The translations under genes and the position numbers were made by a program. Shown here piece by piece: positions 33,140 through 42,576 of a stretch of 64,000 nucleotides of DNA (positions within the stretch are counted from its first letter, which is position 1; each line of letters begins with the position of its first letter). The notes beneath the pieces are model-generated. The model did not search any database and was not told the origin of the DNA. It worked only from the letters and a program-made list of their open reading frames with translations. This stretch comes from SIG622 sp045652245 (GTDB lineage: Bacteria > Bacillota > Clostridia > Oscillospirales > CAG-382). The stretch covers positions 1 through 64,000 of the forward strand of contig JAZRTY010000006.1 in assembly GCA_045652245.1 (NCBI GenBank), in the 5' to 3' direction.

Positions 33140-34324
33140 TCACACAACCTGATTAGGCTTTACCGTAGTATTTTTTGCAATATGCTCACCTTTTCCCACA
33201 ACACAAATGTCCCATTCATCTTTATCATAGAAAACAGGGTCGTCACCTATCCTGGTGTTTTCATCAATAACTGCACCCTCACCTATAATTGCATACTTGA
33301 TAACTGCACCTTTTTTTATAACAGCCTCAGGCATAATCACGCTGTCACATATTTGTGCCCCCTCCTCAACAGTACATCCGGTGGATATAACAGAGTGACT
33401 GATTTTGCCCCTGACCGAACAACCTTCGGCAACGAAGGAATTTTTTATTTCACTGTTCTTTGCAATATAGCTTGGTGGCTTTGCGTAGTTTCGTGCATAG
33501 GTTTTAAACTTCTTGTCACGAATATTAAAGGTGCCGTCTAAAAGTTCCATATTGGCTTCCCACAAGCTACGGATGGTTCCGACATCCTTCCAGTAACCAT
33601 CAAACTTATATGCAAACAGCCTTCTCTCGTCACGTAAAAGAGCAGGAATTACATTTTTTCCAAAATCATTATCGGAATCTTTATCTGCCTCGTCTGCAAT
33701 AAGGTATTGGTAAAGAATATTGCTTTTAAAAATATAAACCCCCATAGAAGCTAAATTACTCTTAGCCTTTTTAGGCTTTTCCTCAAATTCATAAATTGAA
33801 CCGTCGTCGTTAACGTTCATAATGCCAAATCTACAAGCCTCCTCAATCGGAACAGACCTGACTGCTATGGTACACTCAGCATCATTTTCAATGTGATATT
33901 TAAGTAATTTTGAGTAATCCATCTTATATATGTGATCACCCGACAAAATTATTATATGCTCCGGGTTATAGCTTTTTATAAAATGAAGATTCTGGTATAT
34001 GGCGTTTGCTGTTCCTTTATACCATTCCATCTTTTTCGATTGTGCATATGGAGGCAATATATGAACACCTCCAAAATTTCTGTTAAGTCCCCATGGCTGA
34101 CCATTGCCGATGTAATAGTTCAATTCCAACGGCTGATACTGAGTCAGGATTCCAACTGTGTCTATTCCGGAATTTACGCAGTTGGAAAGAGGGAAATCTA
34201 TAATTCGGTATTTGCCTCCAAAGGGTACCGCAGGCTTTGCAGTTTTGTCGGTAAGTACCAAAAGTCTGCTTCCCTGACCACCTGCAAGCAGCATTGCAAT
34301 ACACTTTTTTCTTACTTCCAACAT
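33140..34324 (-). CDS. glgC: ADP-glucose pyrophosphorylase
   Basis: 394 residues. Makes ADP-glucose from glucose-1-phosphate and ATP, the committed step. Catalytic loop AMLLAGGQGSRL, KPAVPFGGKYRIIDF, ILSGDHIYKMDY, FEEKPKKAKSNLASMGVYIF and a C-terminal beta-helix domain. ATG with AGGAGG 7 bases upstream. Confidence 0.96.
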   Translation of the reverse strand: MLEVRKKCIAMLLAGGQGSRLLVLTDKTAKPAVPFGGKYRIIDFPLSNCVNSGIDTVGILTQYQPLELNYYIGNGQPWGLNRNFGGVHILPPYAQSKKMEWYKGTANAIYQNLHFIKSYNPEHIIILSGDHIYKMDYSKLLKYHIENDAECTIAVRSVPIEEACRFGIMNVNDDGSIYEFEEKPKKAKSNLASMGVYIFKSNILYQYLIADEADKDSDNDFGKNVIPALLRDERRLFAYKFDGYWKDVGTIRSLWEANMELLDGTFNIRDKKFKTYARNYAKPPSYIAKNSEIKNSFVAEGCSVRGKISHSVISTGCTVEEGAQICDSVIMPEAVIKKGAVIKYAIIGEGAVIDENTRIGDDPVFYDKDEWDICVVGKGEHIAKNTTVKPNQVV

Positions 34325-34350
34325 AAGTTAATCCTCCTTTTCAGAATATA

Positions 34351-36231
34351 TTATTTAGTCATTGTTTTAATGTAATAAACAGCAGAGAGTGGTGGAACAG
34401 TTACGGATATCGACTGTTCAAAGCCGTGCATGGGAATTTTTGCACTTTTGCGTCTGTCAAGTCGAACTCCCGTCCCGCCATATTTTTTGCTGTCACTTGA
34501 AAATACCGCTTTATATTCTCCCTCCGGCACTCCCAAACGATAATTTTTTCGAAGAACAGGACAAAAATTGCATACTACAATTATTTCCCCGCCTTTACCG
34601 TCTTTGCGGATAAAGGATATTACACTTTGGTCATGATCATCATGTGCAATCCACTCAAAGCCGGTCCAGTCGGTATCATTTATCCAGAATGCTTCATTTT
34701 TAAGATAAAATTCATTCAGATCTTTTATATATTTTTTCATTTTTTTGTGCTTATCATACTCAAGAATAAACCATTCAAGAGAATCTTTATAATTCCATTC
34801 AACAAACTGAGCAATTTCATTTCCCATAAAGTTCAGCTTTTTCCCGGGATGTGCCATCATATATCCGTAAAAAGCACGCAAAGAAGCAAATTTTTCTTCA
34901 TAATTTCCCGGCATTTTAGCAATCATTGACGCCTTCCCGTGGACAACCTCGTCGTGGGACAATGGTAAAATATAATTTTCCGAAAAGGCATAGGTAAGTG
35001 AAAAGGTCAGAGTGTTTTGTTTGCCTTTTCTGAAAAGTGGGTCTGTTGACATATAATCGAGCATATCATTCATCCAGCCCATATTCCATTTAAAGTTAAA
35101 ACCAAGTCCTCCGTCATAACCGGGCTTTGTCACCATAGGAAAGGCAGTTGATTCTTCTGCAACCATAATTACAGACGGGTTAAATTTAAAGGCTGCACTG
35201 TTCATATCACGAAGAAACTGTACGGCGTCAAGGTTAATGTTACCACCATATTTGTTTGGTCGCCAATTCCCTCCCTGTCTTGCGTAGTCAAGGTAAAGCA
35301 TTGATGCAACGGCATCTGCACGAATACCGTCAATATGGTATTTATCAAGCCAATATACCACATTCGAAATCAAAAACGACCTGACCTCATATCTTGAATA
35401 ATCAAAAATCCGGGTTTTCCACTCGGGATGCTCATTTGCAATCGGGTCGGCGGATTCATACAGACAGCTTCCGTCAAATTCATATAGTCCGTTTTCGTCT
35501 TTAGGAAAGTGAGCTCCCACCCAATCCAGAATAACACCTATGCCTGCTTTGTGAAATTTATCTATAAGCTTCATAAAATCCTTGGGAGTTCCGTATCGGG
35601 ATGTCGGAGCATAATATCCTGTAACCTGATACCCCCACGACGGATCGTATGGATACTCACTTACAGGCAAAAGCTCGACATGTGTATAATTCATGCTTTT
35701 AACATACCTGACAAGTTTATCTGCCATATCACTATATGAGAAAAAATTACCGTCATCCTGCCGTATCCACGAGCCAAGATGCACCTCATAAATATTCATA
35801 GGTTCTTTAGTGATATCCTTTTTTGACCGTTTAGCGCAATATTCTGCGTCAGTCCACTTAAACCCGTCTAAATCATAGATTTTTGACGCATTTTCAGGGC
35901 GTGTACATGCATGAAATGCATAGGGGTCACTTTTATAGACCGTCCCGCCATTTTTTTTGATGATATAGTATTTGTATTCATCATAAATTTTTGCGCCATT
36001 TACAGTTGTTTCCCATATACCATAACCAATGCTGTGCATGGGACAAGCAGATGTATCCCAATTATTAAATGAACCCACAACAAAAACACCCTGTGCATTC
36101 GGTGCCCACACTCTGAACACATACCCTTCTTCAGCTCTATGACATCCCATTATTTTATAAGCTTCAGAGCTTGTACCATTTGAAAATTCGCAAAGAAGAG
36201 TATTAAGACTCTTGCGTTCTTTTTTATTCAT
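34351..36231 (-). CDS. glgB: 1,4-alpha-glucan branching enzyme
   Basis: 626 residues, GH13. N-terminal CBM48 (FRVWAPNAQGVFVVGSFNNW), then barrel with nucleophile in DGIRADAVASMLY, acid/base in MVAEESTAFP and LPLSHDEVVHGK. Adds alpha-1,6 branches. First gene of the minus-strand glycogen operon glgB-C-D-A-P-GH13. ATG with a G-rich ribosome site (GGGGGG) upstream. A minus-strand TATAAT near 36277-36282 may be its -10 box; I see no clear -35. Confidence 0.96.
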   Translation of the reverse strand: MNKKERKSLNTLLCEFSNGTSSEAYKIMGCHRAEEGYVFRVWAPNAQGVFVVGSFNNWDTSACPMHSIGYGIWETTVNGAKIYDEYKYYIIKKNGGTVYKSDPYAFHACTRPENASKIYDLDGFKWTDAEYCAKRSKKDITKEPMNIYEVHLGSWIRQDDGNFFSYSDMADKLVRYVKSMNYTHVELLPVSEYPYDPSWGYQVTGYYAPTSRYGTPKDFMKLIDKFHKAGIGVILDWVGAHFPKDENGLYEFDGSCLYESADPIANEHPEWKTRIFDYSRYEVRSFLISNVVYWLDKYHIDGIRADAVASMLYLDYARQGGNWRPNKYGGNINLDAVQFLRDMNSAAFKFNPSVIMVAEESTAFPMVTKPGYDGGLGFNFKWNMGWMNDMLDYMSTDPLFRKGKQNTLTFSLTYAFSENYILPLSHDEVVHGKASMIAKMPGNYEEKFASLRAFYGYMMAHPGKKLNFMGNEIAQFVEWNYKDSLEWFILEYDKHKKMKKYIKDLNEFYLKNEAFWINDTDWTGFEWIAHDDHDQSVISFIRKDGKGGEIIVVCNFCPVLRKNYRLGVPEGEYKAVFSSDSKKYGGTGVRLDRRKSAKIPMHGFEQSISVTVPPLSAVYYIKTMTK

Positions 36232-36344
36232 AATGAGTTTCCCCCCTTATGGTATCTACTTTTTTAACGGAATTATACATTTTAAGATTGTTTTATTATT
36301 CCCCCACAATTCAAAATCGACAAGTCTTGTACCAATTTTTTCAT

Positions 36345-36374
36345 TTGTAAAAAGCTATGTGAATATGATATAAT
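36345..36374 (+). promoter_or_regulatory. Promoter of malQ
   Basis: TTGTAA (36345-36350), 18-base spacer, TATAAT (36369-36374), about 26 bases before the ribosome site. It lies in the divergent gap facing away from glgB. Confidence 0.6.
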
Positions 36375-36410
36375 TATCCTGCTTTAGTGTATACAAAAAA
36401 GGAGGTAATT

Positions 36411-37847
36411 ATTATAGAAAGAAAAAGTGGAGTTCTGATGCACATCTCCTCGTTGTTTGGAGATTATTCAATCGGTGATTTTGGCGTACAAGCAAAATAT
36501 TTTATTGATTTTCTGGAAAGTTGCGGATTTTCCTTTTGGCAGGTATTGCCATTCTGTCCACAAGACATATTCAATTCACCTTACAAATCAGTGTCTTCCT
36601 TTGCAGGTAACCCGTATTTTGTAAGCCTCGAAACACTCTTTGAAAAAGGCTTATTGAGCGAAGATGAACTAAAACTTCAAAAACAACATATCTCTTATAT
36701 ATGCGAATATGAGCGATTATATAACGATAGATTTAAAATTTTAAAAACTGCATCGAAAAGATGTAACAACCAAACGGAAATTGAAAATTTTGTGTCAAAA
36801 AATCCACACATTGAAAATTTCTGCAAATTCATGGCAATAAAAAATGCAAATGACGGCAATCCCTGGTATAAATGGAAAAACGAAAATTACAGCAGTGAGG
36901 ATTTGTTTATGTGGAAATTTATTCAATATGAATTCTTTGCTCAATGGGCTGAAATTAAACATTATGCAAAGAGTAAGGGTATTAAAATTATTGGTGATAT
37001 GCCGATTTATGTTGATCTTGACAGCAGCGATGTCTGGGCGAACAAACAGCTTTTTAAGCTCGGTGAAGACAATCTGCCAGTGACAGTGGCAGGTGTACCA
37101 CCTGATTTCTTCTGCGCAGACGGTCAGCTTTGGGGAAACCCCATATACGACTGGGAGAAAATGGGAAAACAAGGCTTCAGGTGGTGGAAAGACAGAATTA
37201 CAAGCATGGCTACTATGTTTGACGGAATCAGGATTGACCATTTCAGGGCGATTGAGTCGTTCTGGGAGGTTCCTTCATCAGCCAAAACAGCAAAAGAGGG
37301 CTTCATGACAAAAGGGCCAGGTATGAAACTAATTGATGCTATTAAGGCTTCAACAAACGACACAATGATTATTGCTGAGGATTTAGGAATTATTACCGGG
37401 GATGTGGTTAAACTTCTGGAAGCAAGTGGTTTTCCGGGTATGAGGGTTTTCCAGTTTGCATTTATGGGCGACAAAAGCTCCCCTCACCTGCCTTGCAACT
37501 ATCCGAATCACTGTGTAGCCTACACAGGAACACACGATAACAATACTTTACTTGGATACCTTTGGGAGCTTGACGACAAAACGCGAAAAAATGTGCTTGA
37601 ATATTGTGGGCACAAAGAAGTAAATTGGGAAAGTGGATGTGAAGCTATAATCCGGACAATGCTTGCCTCTCATGCGGGAGTTGTAATTATACCCATTCAG
37701 GACTTGCTCGGTTTTGGCTCTGATACACGATTAAATACCCCCGGCAAAGCCGAGGGTAACTGGAGATTCAGAGTAACCAAGGAACAGCTTGACAGTATTG
37801 ATACAGCACACTTTTACCGTTTAAATGATCTGTATTCGAGACTTTAA
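36411..37847 (+). CDS. malQ: 4-alpha-glucanotransferase (amylomaltase), rare start codon
   Basis: About 479 residues, GH77. RKSGVLMHISSL at the N-terminus, GDMPIYVDLDSSDVWANK, FDGIRIDHFRAIESFWEVP with the nucleophile Asp, IIAEDLG with the acid/base Glu, and THDNNTLLGYL. It moves glucan segments between maltodextrins and releases glucose, complementing GlgP. The ribosome site AAGGAGG (36399-36405) precedes no ATG, GTG or TTG: the in-frame codons at the right distance are ATT (36411) and ATA (36414). GTG at 36387 lies before the ribosome site; ATG at 36438 would remove conserved residues but has GGAG 5 bases upstream. Confidence 0.93.
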   Translation: MIERKSGVLMHISSLFGDYSIGDFGVQAKYFIDFLESCGFSFWQVLPFCPQDIFNSPYKSVSSFAGNPYFVSLETLFEKGLLSEDELKLQKQHISYICEYERLYNDRFKILKTASKRCNNQTEIENFVSKNPHIENFCKFMAIKNANDGNPWYKWKNENYSSEDLFMWKFIQYEFFAQWAEIKHYAKSKGIKIIGDMPIYVDLDSSDVWANKQLFKLGEDNLPVTVAGVPPDFFCADGQLWGNPIYDWEKMGKQGFRWWKDRITSMATMFDGIRIDHFRAIESFWEVPSSAKTAKEGFMTKGPGMKLIDAIKASTNDTMIIAEDLGIITGDVVKLLEASGFPGMRVFQFAFMGDKSSPHLPCNYPNHCVAYTGTHDNNTLLGYLWELDDKTRKNVLEYCGHKEVNWESGCEAIIRTMLASHAGVVIIPIQDLLGFGSDTRLNTPGKAEGNWRFRVTKEQLDSIDTAHFYRLNDLYSRL

Positions 37848-37854
37848 AAGAGAA

Positions 37855-37890
37855 AAGCCGTCGGTGCTTATATACATCGACGGCTTAATT
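37855..37890 (+). terminator. Terminator of malQ
   Basis: Perfect 12-bp stem AAGCCGTCGGTG / CATCGACGGCTT (37855-37866, 37875-37886) followed by a modest T-rich tail. Confidence 0.82.
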
Positions 37891-37962
37891 TCTTAAAAGT
37901 TATTTTGTAATTCTATTTTTTTACTCTTGTTTGTCAGAGAGAGCTATGAATTTAGGTATATA

Positions 37963-38250
37963 TCATCTCTCATAATATTTATATCCACAAAACGGACATT
38001 TAGGATAATCTCTATCGTGTTTTTTACCACATTCGGGACATTGGGTTTGTGCTATTCCTTCTTCCTGATACTCTGTATGATAAAACTCTATTTTTCCACA
38101 TTTAACACATGAATATATATCAACTTCCATTGCTCCTGCAATTAAATTTGGAAGATCCCCTAAAATCCATCCGGTTTCGCCTAATTGTATTTTTCTTGTA
38201 CCACTATATTTCATTTCATGATTACATCTTAGACATAATAAGTCTCTCAT
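37963..38250 (-). CDS. Zinc-ribbon protein
   Basis: 95 residues with four CxxC pairs: CLRC near the N-terminus, CVKC at ~48, CPEC at ~71 and CPFC at ~85. Probably two zinc ribbons. No other domain. Nucleic-acid or protein binding is usual for such modules, but the partner is unknown. ATG with AAAGGA 8 bases upstream; monocistronic. Confidence 0.8.
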   Translation of the reverse strand: MRDLLCLRCNHEMKYSGTRKIQLGETGWILGDLPNLIAGAMEVDIYSCVKCGKIEFYHTEYQEEGIAQTQCPECGKKHDRDYPKCPFCGYKYYER

Positions 38251-38367
38251 GTTCTATATCCTTTCGTTATAATTCGACATTCTTTGTAGTTTAAGTTAAG
38301 TCCGGATAAAAAATCAGCAAAAATGCAAGTTCCCTGTCGTCAGTCAACACATATTTTAATATATTGC

Positions 38368-39615
38368 TCAATCAGCAATAACATCTGCTGTGGTTTTTGA
38401 ATATAGAATATTCTGGCTTTTATAAAGTCCTGAATGTCCGGACATTATATAACTTACCGCGCAGGCAATTCCAAACAAAGCCAGCCCTTCAGCGCCAAAC
38501 ATTTCAACTGACAGAATAATTGATGCAATAGGGCAGTTTACCACACCGCAAAAAACTGCAATCATACCGATTGCCGCGGCAAATCCGCTGTCTATGCCCA
38601 GAACCGGGCCCATTACGCAGCCAAAAGTTGCACCCACAAAGAAAGCGGGTACGATTTCTCCGCCCTTAAATCCTGCAGAAATAGTAATAGCCGTAAATAT
38701 AATTTTCATGATGAAATCATATGCTCTTGCCTCTCCTGACAGTGCCCTTTCGACAATATTCATTCCTGCACCGTTATAATCAAATGTGCCTGATGCCACA
38801 GTTAAAATAACAACGATCAAAGCGCAAATAAAACCTCGCAAATACGGATTTTTAAAACACTTGCTCATAAGATGTGTGCAATTTTTGATAGCAGCACAAA
38901 AAAGAATGCTTATAAGAGCACAACAGATTGCAAACGCAATTACTTTAAGAATTATTGCTGCCGATATATCATTAATTGCAACAGAAGTAACAACCGTTTT
39001 TGAAAGTCCAAGCAGAGTTGAAATGTAGTAAGCAGTTACCGATGCGAGAATACAGGACAAAAGTCCCGTAAAATTGAACAAGCCGACGCTGATTACCTCA
39101 AGAGAAAAAACAGCCGCCGTTACCGGAGTGCCAAACAATGCTGAAAAAACACTGCTCATTCCTGCCATGGTTATAATATGAACGGCATTTTTGTTTAATT
39201 TGAAAATCTTTCCCAGATTGTATCCTATTCCTCCTCCAAGTTGGAGGGCTGCCCCCTCTCTTCCTGCAGATCCGCCAAAAAGATGAGTTATAACAGTTCC
39301 CAGGAATATACACGGAACTATTATAATCGGGATTTTTTCTTCTTCTCTCACAGAGGTTATAATAAGATTTGTATCAAGTTTTCCTTTATTGCAAAAGGCA
39401 CTATACATAACAATTATAACTAATACACCAAGGGGCATAAAATATGTTATATAAGTATTGTTCATGCGGAAATCAGTCACAAAATCAAGACACTTATGAA
39501 AAAAAGTCCCTACCGTTCCCCCTATTATTCCCGTAATGGTTGCAATAACAAGCCATTTAGAAAATGTTTTTATGTATTGAAAGGTTTTTTTGTAAACTTC
39601 TTTTGTTTGACTCAT
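38368..39615 (-). CDS. ClC family anion transporter
   Basis: 415 residues with about ten hydrophobic segments. The glutamate-gate motif is GGSAGREGAALQLGGG, where the canonical chloride channel has GREGPTVQ, and the selectivity motif GSGIP is absent; DTNLIITSV stands in its place. KGGEIVPAFFVGATFGCVMG is the later conserved motif. These changes recall the fluoride-exporting CLC-F branch, but I cannot place it by eye. No fluoride riboswitch lies upstream. ATG with GAGGA 6 bases upstream. Confidence 0.85.
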   Translation of the reverse strand: MSQTKEVYKKTFQYIKTFSKWLVIATITGIIGGTVGTFFHKCLDFVTDFRMNNTYITYFMPLGVLVIIVMYSAFCNKGKLDTNLIITSVREEEKIPIIIVPCIFLGTVITHLFGGSAGREGAALQLGGGIGYNLGKIFKLNKNAVHIITMAGMSSVFSALFGTPVTAAVFSLEVISVGLFNFTGLLSCILASVTAYYISTLLGLSKTVVTSVAINDISAAIILKVIAFAICCALISILFCAAIKNCTHLMSKCFKNPYLRGFICALIVVILTVASGTFDYNGAGMNIVERALSGEARAYDFIMKIIFTAITISAGFKGGEIVPAFFVGATFGCVMGPVLGIDSGFAAAIGMIAVFCGVVNCPIASIILSVEMFGAEGLALFGIACAVSYIMSGHSGLYKSQNILYSKTTADVIAD

Positions 39616-39662
39616 TCTTAATCCTCATTTGAAAATTAGTTATCGTTTCCGGGCTATTTAAA

Positions 39663-40169
39663 TTACGCAATTTCTATCTGCACCGCCTTCATGGCATCAA
39701 GCGCTGTTTTATGACTTTCTACACTCACACCGGCACAACATTTACTGTCAACTGTGATTTTAACCTCCGGAAAAGCTGACTTTAAAATCATGGCATTTGA
39801 AATTACGCAAATATCTGTACACAGACCGCACAGTTCTATTTCTTCAATCTCCTCACCATACTTCTTAATCATATTCGGCAGATCAACACTTCCGAATGTA
39901 ATTTTGTCAACAACTTCTTTAACATACGGCGTTAATTCATCACAAATCTGCCAGCCGGCGGTATCTTTAATGCAATGTTCTACAGGAAGTTTCTTTCCTT
40001 CCTGTGTTTTCATATAATCTGCAAAATGTGTATCTCTTGTAAAGATCACTTTTCCTTCAAAGCTCTTTACTTTTTCCACTACATCCGGAACAATTACCTC
40101 TGCCAATTCACTGCCAAGACTTCCTGTTATAAAGTCAACTTGCATATCAACCACAACTAAATATCTCAT
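39663..40169 (-). CDS. Isochorismatase-like cysteine hydrolase, nicotinamidase type
   Basis: 168 residues. Catalytic triad visible: Asp in VVVDMQVDFI, Lys in VDKITFGSVDL, Cys in ELCGLCTDICVISNA. Length and motifs fit nicotinamidase (PncA) or a related amidohydrolase; the window also has nadE (44211), so NAD salvage is plausible. Start at ATG 40169, with GGAGG 9 bases upstream. Confidence 0.85.
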   Translation of the reverse strand: MRYLVVVDMQVDFITGSLGSELAEVIVPDVVEKVKSFEGKVIFTRDTHFADYMKTQEGKKLPVEHCIKDTAGWQICDELTPYVKEVVDKITFGSVDLPNMIKKYGEEIEEIELCGLCTDICVISNAMILKSAFPEVKITVDSKCCAGVSVESHKTALDAMKAVQIEIA

Positions 40170-40252
40170 ATCTTTTTCCTCCACCATTTTTTCAGAATTA
40201 TTCGCCACACTTTACATAGTCCATATCAGATTCGAACTAAAAAACAACCACA

Positions 40253-40777
40253 TTATCTGATAGCTGTCATTGGTTTTCCTGTTCTTTCACAAATAAAGCT
40301 TCTGAATTCATCACAAGTTCCACCTGTGAGATTATTTTTATCATAAAGTTGAGCGTGACTACTACTGAACACAAAGATGAAATAGTCTTTTGTTTCGGCA
40401 AGAATCAGGATTCTGTCATAATTCCATTGCGTTTTGCCGACCTCTGTTTCGGAACAAAATCCTTCTTCGGTAAAGGTTGCCTTTGATTTTTCTGTTCCGG
40501 GAAGCATCCTCTTTCCGGCAATATATCCGTTTATCTTATCTTCAAACAAAAGCACAATAAGAATTACGAGTGCTGCAAGCCAGGTAACAATTCTATTGAA
40601 GGTAATTTCAAAGCCGTCTTTTATCCCTGAAAGCGACAGGAGAAGAGCCAATATAATTACTATCCAACCAAAGATATGGCTTCTTATATTTCTCTTTTTA
40701 CGGGCTGTTTTTCTGACACCCTTTGCCATTGCACTTAAGGCTTTTTGATTATATGTAGTTTCAAATATAAATTCCAT
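40253..40777 (-). CDS. YcxB-like membrane protein
   Basis: 174 residues: two membrane helices at about residues 36-56 and 62-80, then a C-terminal soluble domain (KSKATFTEEGFCSETEVGKTQ, WNYDRILILAETKDYFIFVF) typical of YcxB-like proteins. Function unknown. Start at ATG 40777 with AAGGAG 7 bases upstream; the frame's TTG at 40801 is not used. Confidence 0.8.
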   Translation of the reverse strand: MEFIFETTYNQKALSAMAKGVRKTARKKRNIRSHIFGWIVIILALLLSLSGIKDGFEITFNRIVTWLAALVILIVLLFEDKINGYIAGKRMLPGTEKSKATFTEEGFCSETEVGKTQWNYDRILILAETKDYFIFVFSSSHAQLYDKNNLTGGTCDEFRSFICERTGKPMTAIR

Positions 40778-40853
40778 ATAAATCTCTCCTTTTTTCAACA
40801 ATATACGACATTTCGCCTATAAACAGTACAAGCTTCAGTCAGAGCTTGTTCAG

Positions 40854-42005
40854 TTATATATAACAACAAATTGCTGCCAGTCTCTTTGCCGCCTCCTGAA
40901 GTGATGAGATTAGTGTGTGTTCGTTTTTTGAGTGAATATTTCCTTGTTCAACTCCGATTGAATCCAACGTAGGAATACCACACTGTGTTGTATATGCTGC
41001 ATCAGAGCCACCACCGGTTGAACGCATTGAAAGCTTTGGCAGATTTGTTTTTTCAAAAATACCATTTGCTTTTTCAAGTAATCTGATGTTTACGTCGGTA
41101 AGCTCCATAGCATCTCTCAGGTTTTCCAAAATAAGCCGACACGTAGTTCCTTCAACATAAGAAGTATCAGCTCCCCTTTGAGCGATGTTTTTAACTTCGG
41201 AAAGTTCTGCAGCATTTGAAAACCTGAAATCCACCTGCAAAGTGCATTCTTCCGGAACGGTATTACTTTTAGTTCCACCCGAAATCATGCCACAATTCGC
41301 AGTAATTCCGTTTGCATCCTTGTACTTTTCCAATTCAATAATTTTGTTTGCAGCTTCGGTTACAGCACTTATACCATCATAGCAATTGGCAGCGTGTGCA
41401 GCTTTACCTGTAATTTTAAAGGTATATTTTGCAATACCTTTCCTTTTTAAAACAACCGTACCGGCAATAGAAGGCTCGCAATTTAAAAATGCCACAGCAC
41501 CCCTGGCACACTCACACATATACTCAACAGTTGTTTTGTTACTCTCAGCACTGCTTGTTTCTTCATCCGACTGTAATATCAGCTTTACAGGACGAGTACT
41601 GAAGCCTACCTCCTGTAATGCTGCCATCGCCATAAATGCTGCTACGATTCCTCCCTTACAGTCGGCAATGCCGGGTCCGTAAATTTTATCTCCGTCTGTT
41701 TTAACAACAGGTGTACCGAAAAGTCCTACTGGGTGAACTGTGTCCATATGTCCTGATAAGCACACCGGAGCGCCTTTTGCTTCTGCATTCATTGTAATGC
41801 AAAGAACATCCCCCGATATTGCCTGCTTTTGTCTTTCCACAAGCCATCCTCTTTGTGTCGCTTTATTTGCTATATATTCACCTACACGATCTACCCCTTC
41901 CTTGTAATCGGTGGGGCTTTCAATAGTACATATATCAGTTAAAAACTCTATGTATTCATTGTTTAAAGAGTCAATTTTTTGAAAAAGTTGTTCGTGTGTG
42001 ATCAT
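40854..42005 (-). CDS. M20 family metallopeptidase
   Basis: 383 residues. Di-zinc peptidase/deacylase of the ArgE/DapE/CPG2 group: CLSGHMDTVHP, GPGIADCKGGIVA, LQSDEETSSAES, and late His in SKNEHTL; the dimerisation domain sits at 180-290. Acts on short peptides or acylated amino acids; close to carboxypeptidase G2/peptidase T-like proteins. ATG with AGAGGA upstream; 13 bases after the gene at 42019. Confidence 0.88.
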   Translation of the reverse strand: MITHEQLFQKIDSLNNEYIEFLTDICTIESPTDYKEGVDRVGEYIANKATQRGWLVERQKQAISGDVLCITMNAEAKGAPVCLSGHMDTVHPVGLFGTPVVKTDGDKIYGPGIADCKGGIVAAFMAMAALQEVGFSTRPVKLILQSDEETSSAESNKTTVEYMCECARGAVAFLNCEPSIAGTVVLKRKGIAKYTFKITGKAAHAANCYDGISAVTEAANKIIELEKYKDANGITANCGMISGGTKSNTVPEECTLQVDFRFSNAAELSEVKNIAQRGADTSYVEGTTCRLILENLRDAMELTDVNIRLLEKANGIFEKTNLPKLSMRSTGGGSDAAYTTQCGIPTLDSIGVEQGNIHSKNEHTLISSLQEAAKRLAAICCYI

Positions 42006-42018
42006 TCTAAATCCTCTT

Positions 42019-42486
42019 TTATGTATTTAAATGTTTTTGAATAAACAAAATTTTATCTGCATCTTTCTTTTGACGAACATTTATCCTGTATCCATCTTTT
42101 GAAGATGCAGTATAAACCTTCAGATATTGTTCTAACGAAAGCACTCTGAACTGAAACCCATTAAGGGTACGTTGTTCAATTTCTGACAGGTCTATTCCGG
42201 CAAAAGACTTTAATTCTTCGATAGAAGCATAAGAGTAGTGAATACCGTTTTTTTGAAAGGTATGTTCGTGTTCATCAAATAAAATATAACCTTCGTTTTC
42301 CAAAACATTCTTAAATTCATTCCATCTGTCGTTTATAAAAACCTCAGGAATCAAAATATCGATGTCATCGGAATTCAGATTTTCATCGGTTATATATTCA
42401 AGTCCCAAAGAACCATATATTAACGGAATAATTCCGAATTTATCATAAAGTAATTTTGCATTTTCAAAAAATAATGTTATTTTCAT
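42019..42486 (-). CDS. Nucleotidyltransferase-fold protein
   Basis: 155 residues. Contains a GS...DxD pattern (YGSLGLEYITDENLNSDDIDIL) of minimal nucleotidyltransferases and a later DGYRINVRQKKDADKI. Similar small proteins are often annotated, probably wrongly, as phosphoribosylanthranilate isomerase. Substrate unknown. Ribosome site is weak. It runs into the M20 gene with a 13-base gap. Confidence 0.7.
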   Translation of the reverse strand: MKITLFFENAKLLYDKFGIIPLIYGSLGLEYITDENLNSDDIDILIPEVFINDRWNEFKNVLENEGYILFDEHEHTFQKNGIHYSYASIEELKSFAGIDLSEIEQRTLNGFQFRVLSLEQYLKVYTASSKDGYRINVRQKKDADKILFIQKHLNT

Positions 42487-42576
42487 AATATCGTCATCAA
42501 ATTCTTAATTTATCTCTTCGGTATTCTTCAACTTCATGTATAAAGACTGTATAATCCGGATGCCACTTATTTTAGT

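Noticed and set aside
36387..36389. GTG as the malQ start
   Set aside because: It lies upstream of the ribosome site AAGGAGG, which would then be inside the coding region.
39616..39662. Fluoride riboswitch upstream of the ClC gene
   Set aside because: The 47-base gap has none of the crcB-motif conserved segments.
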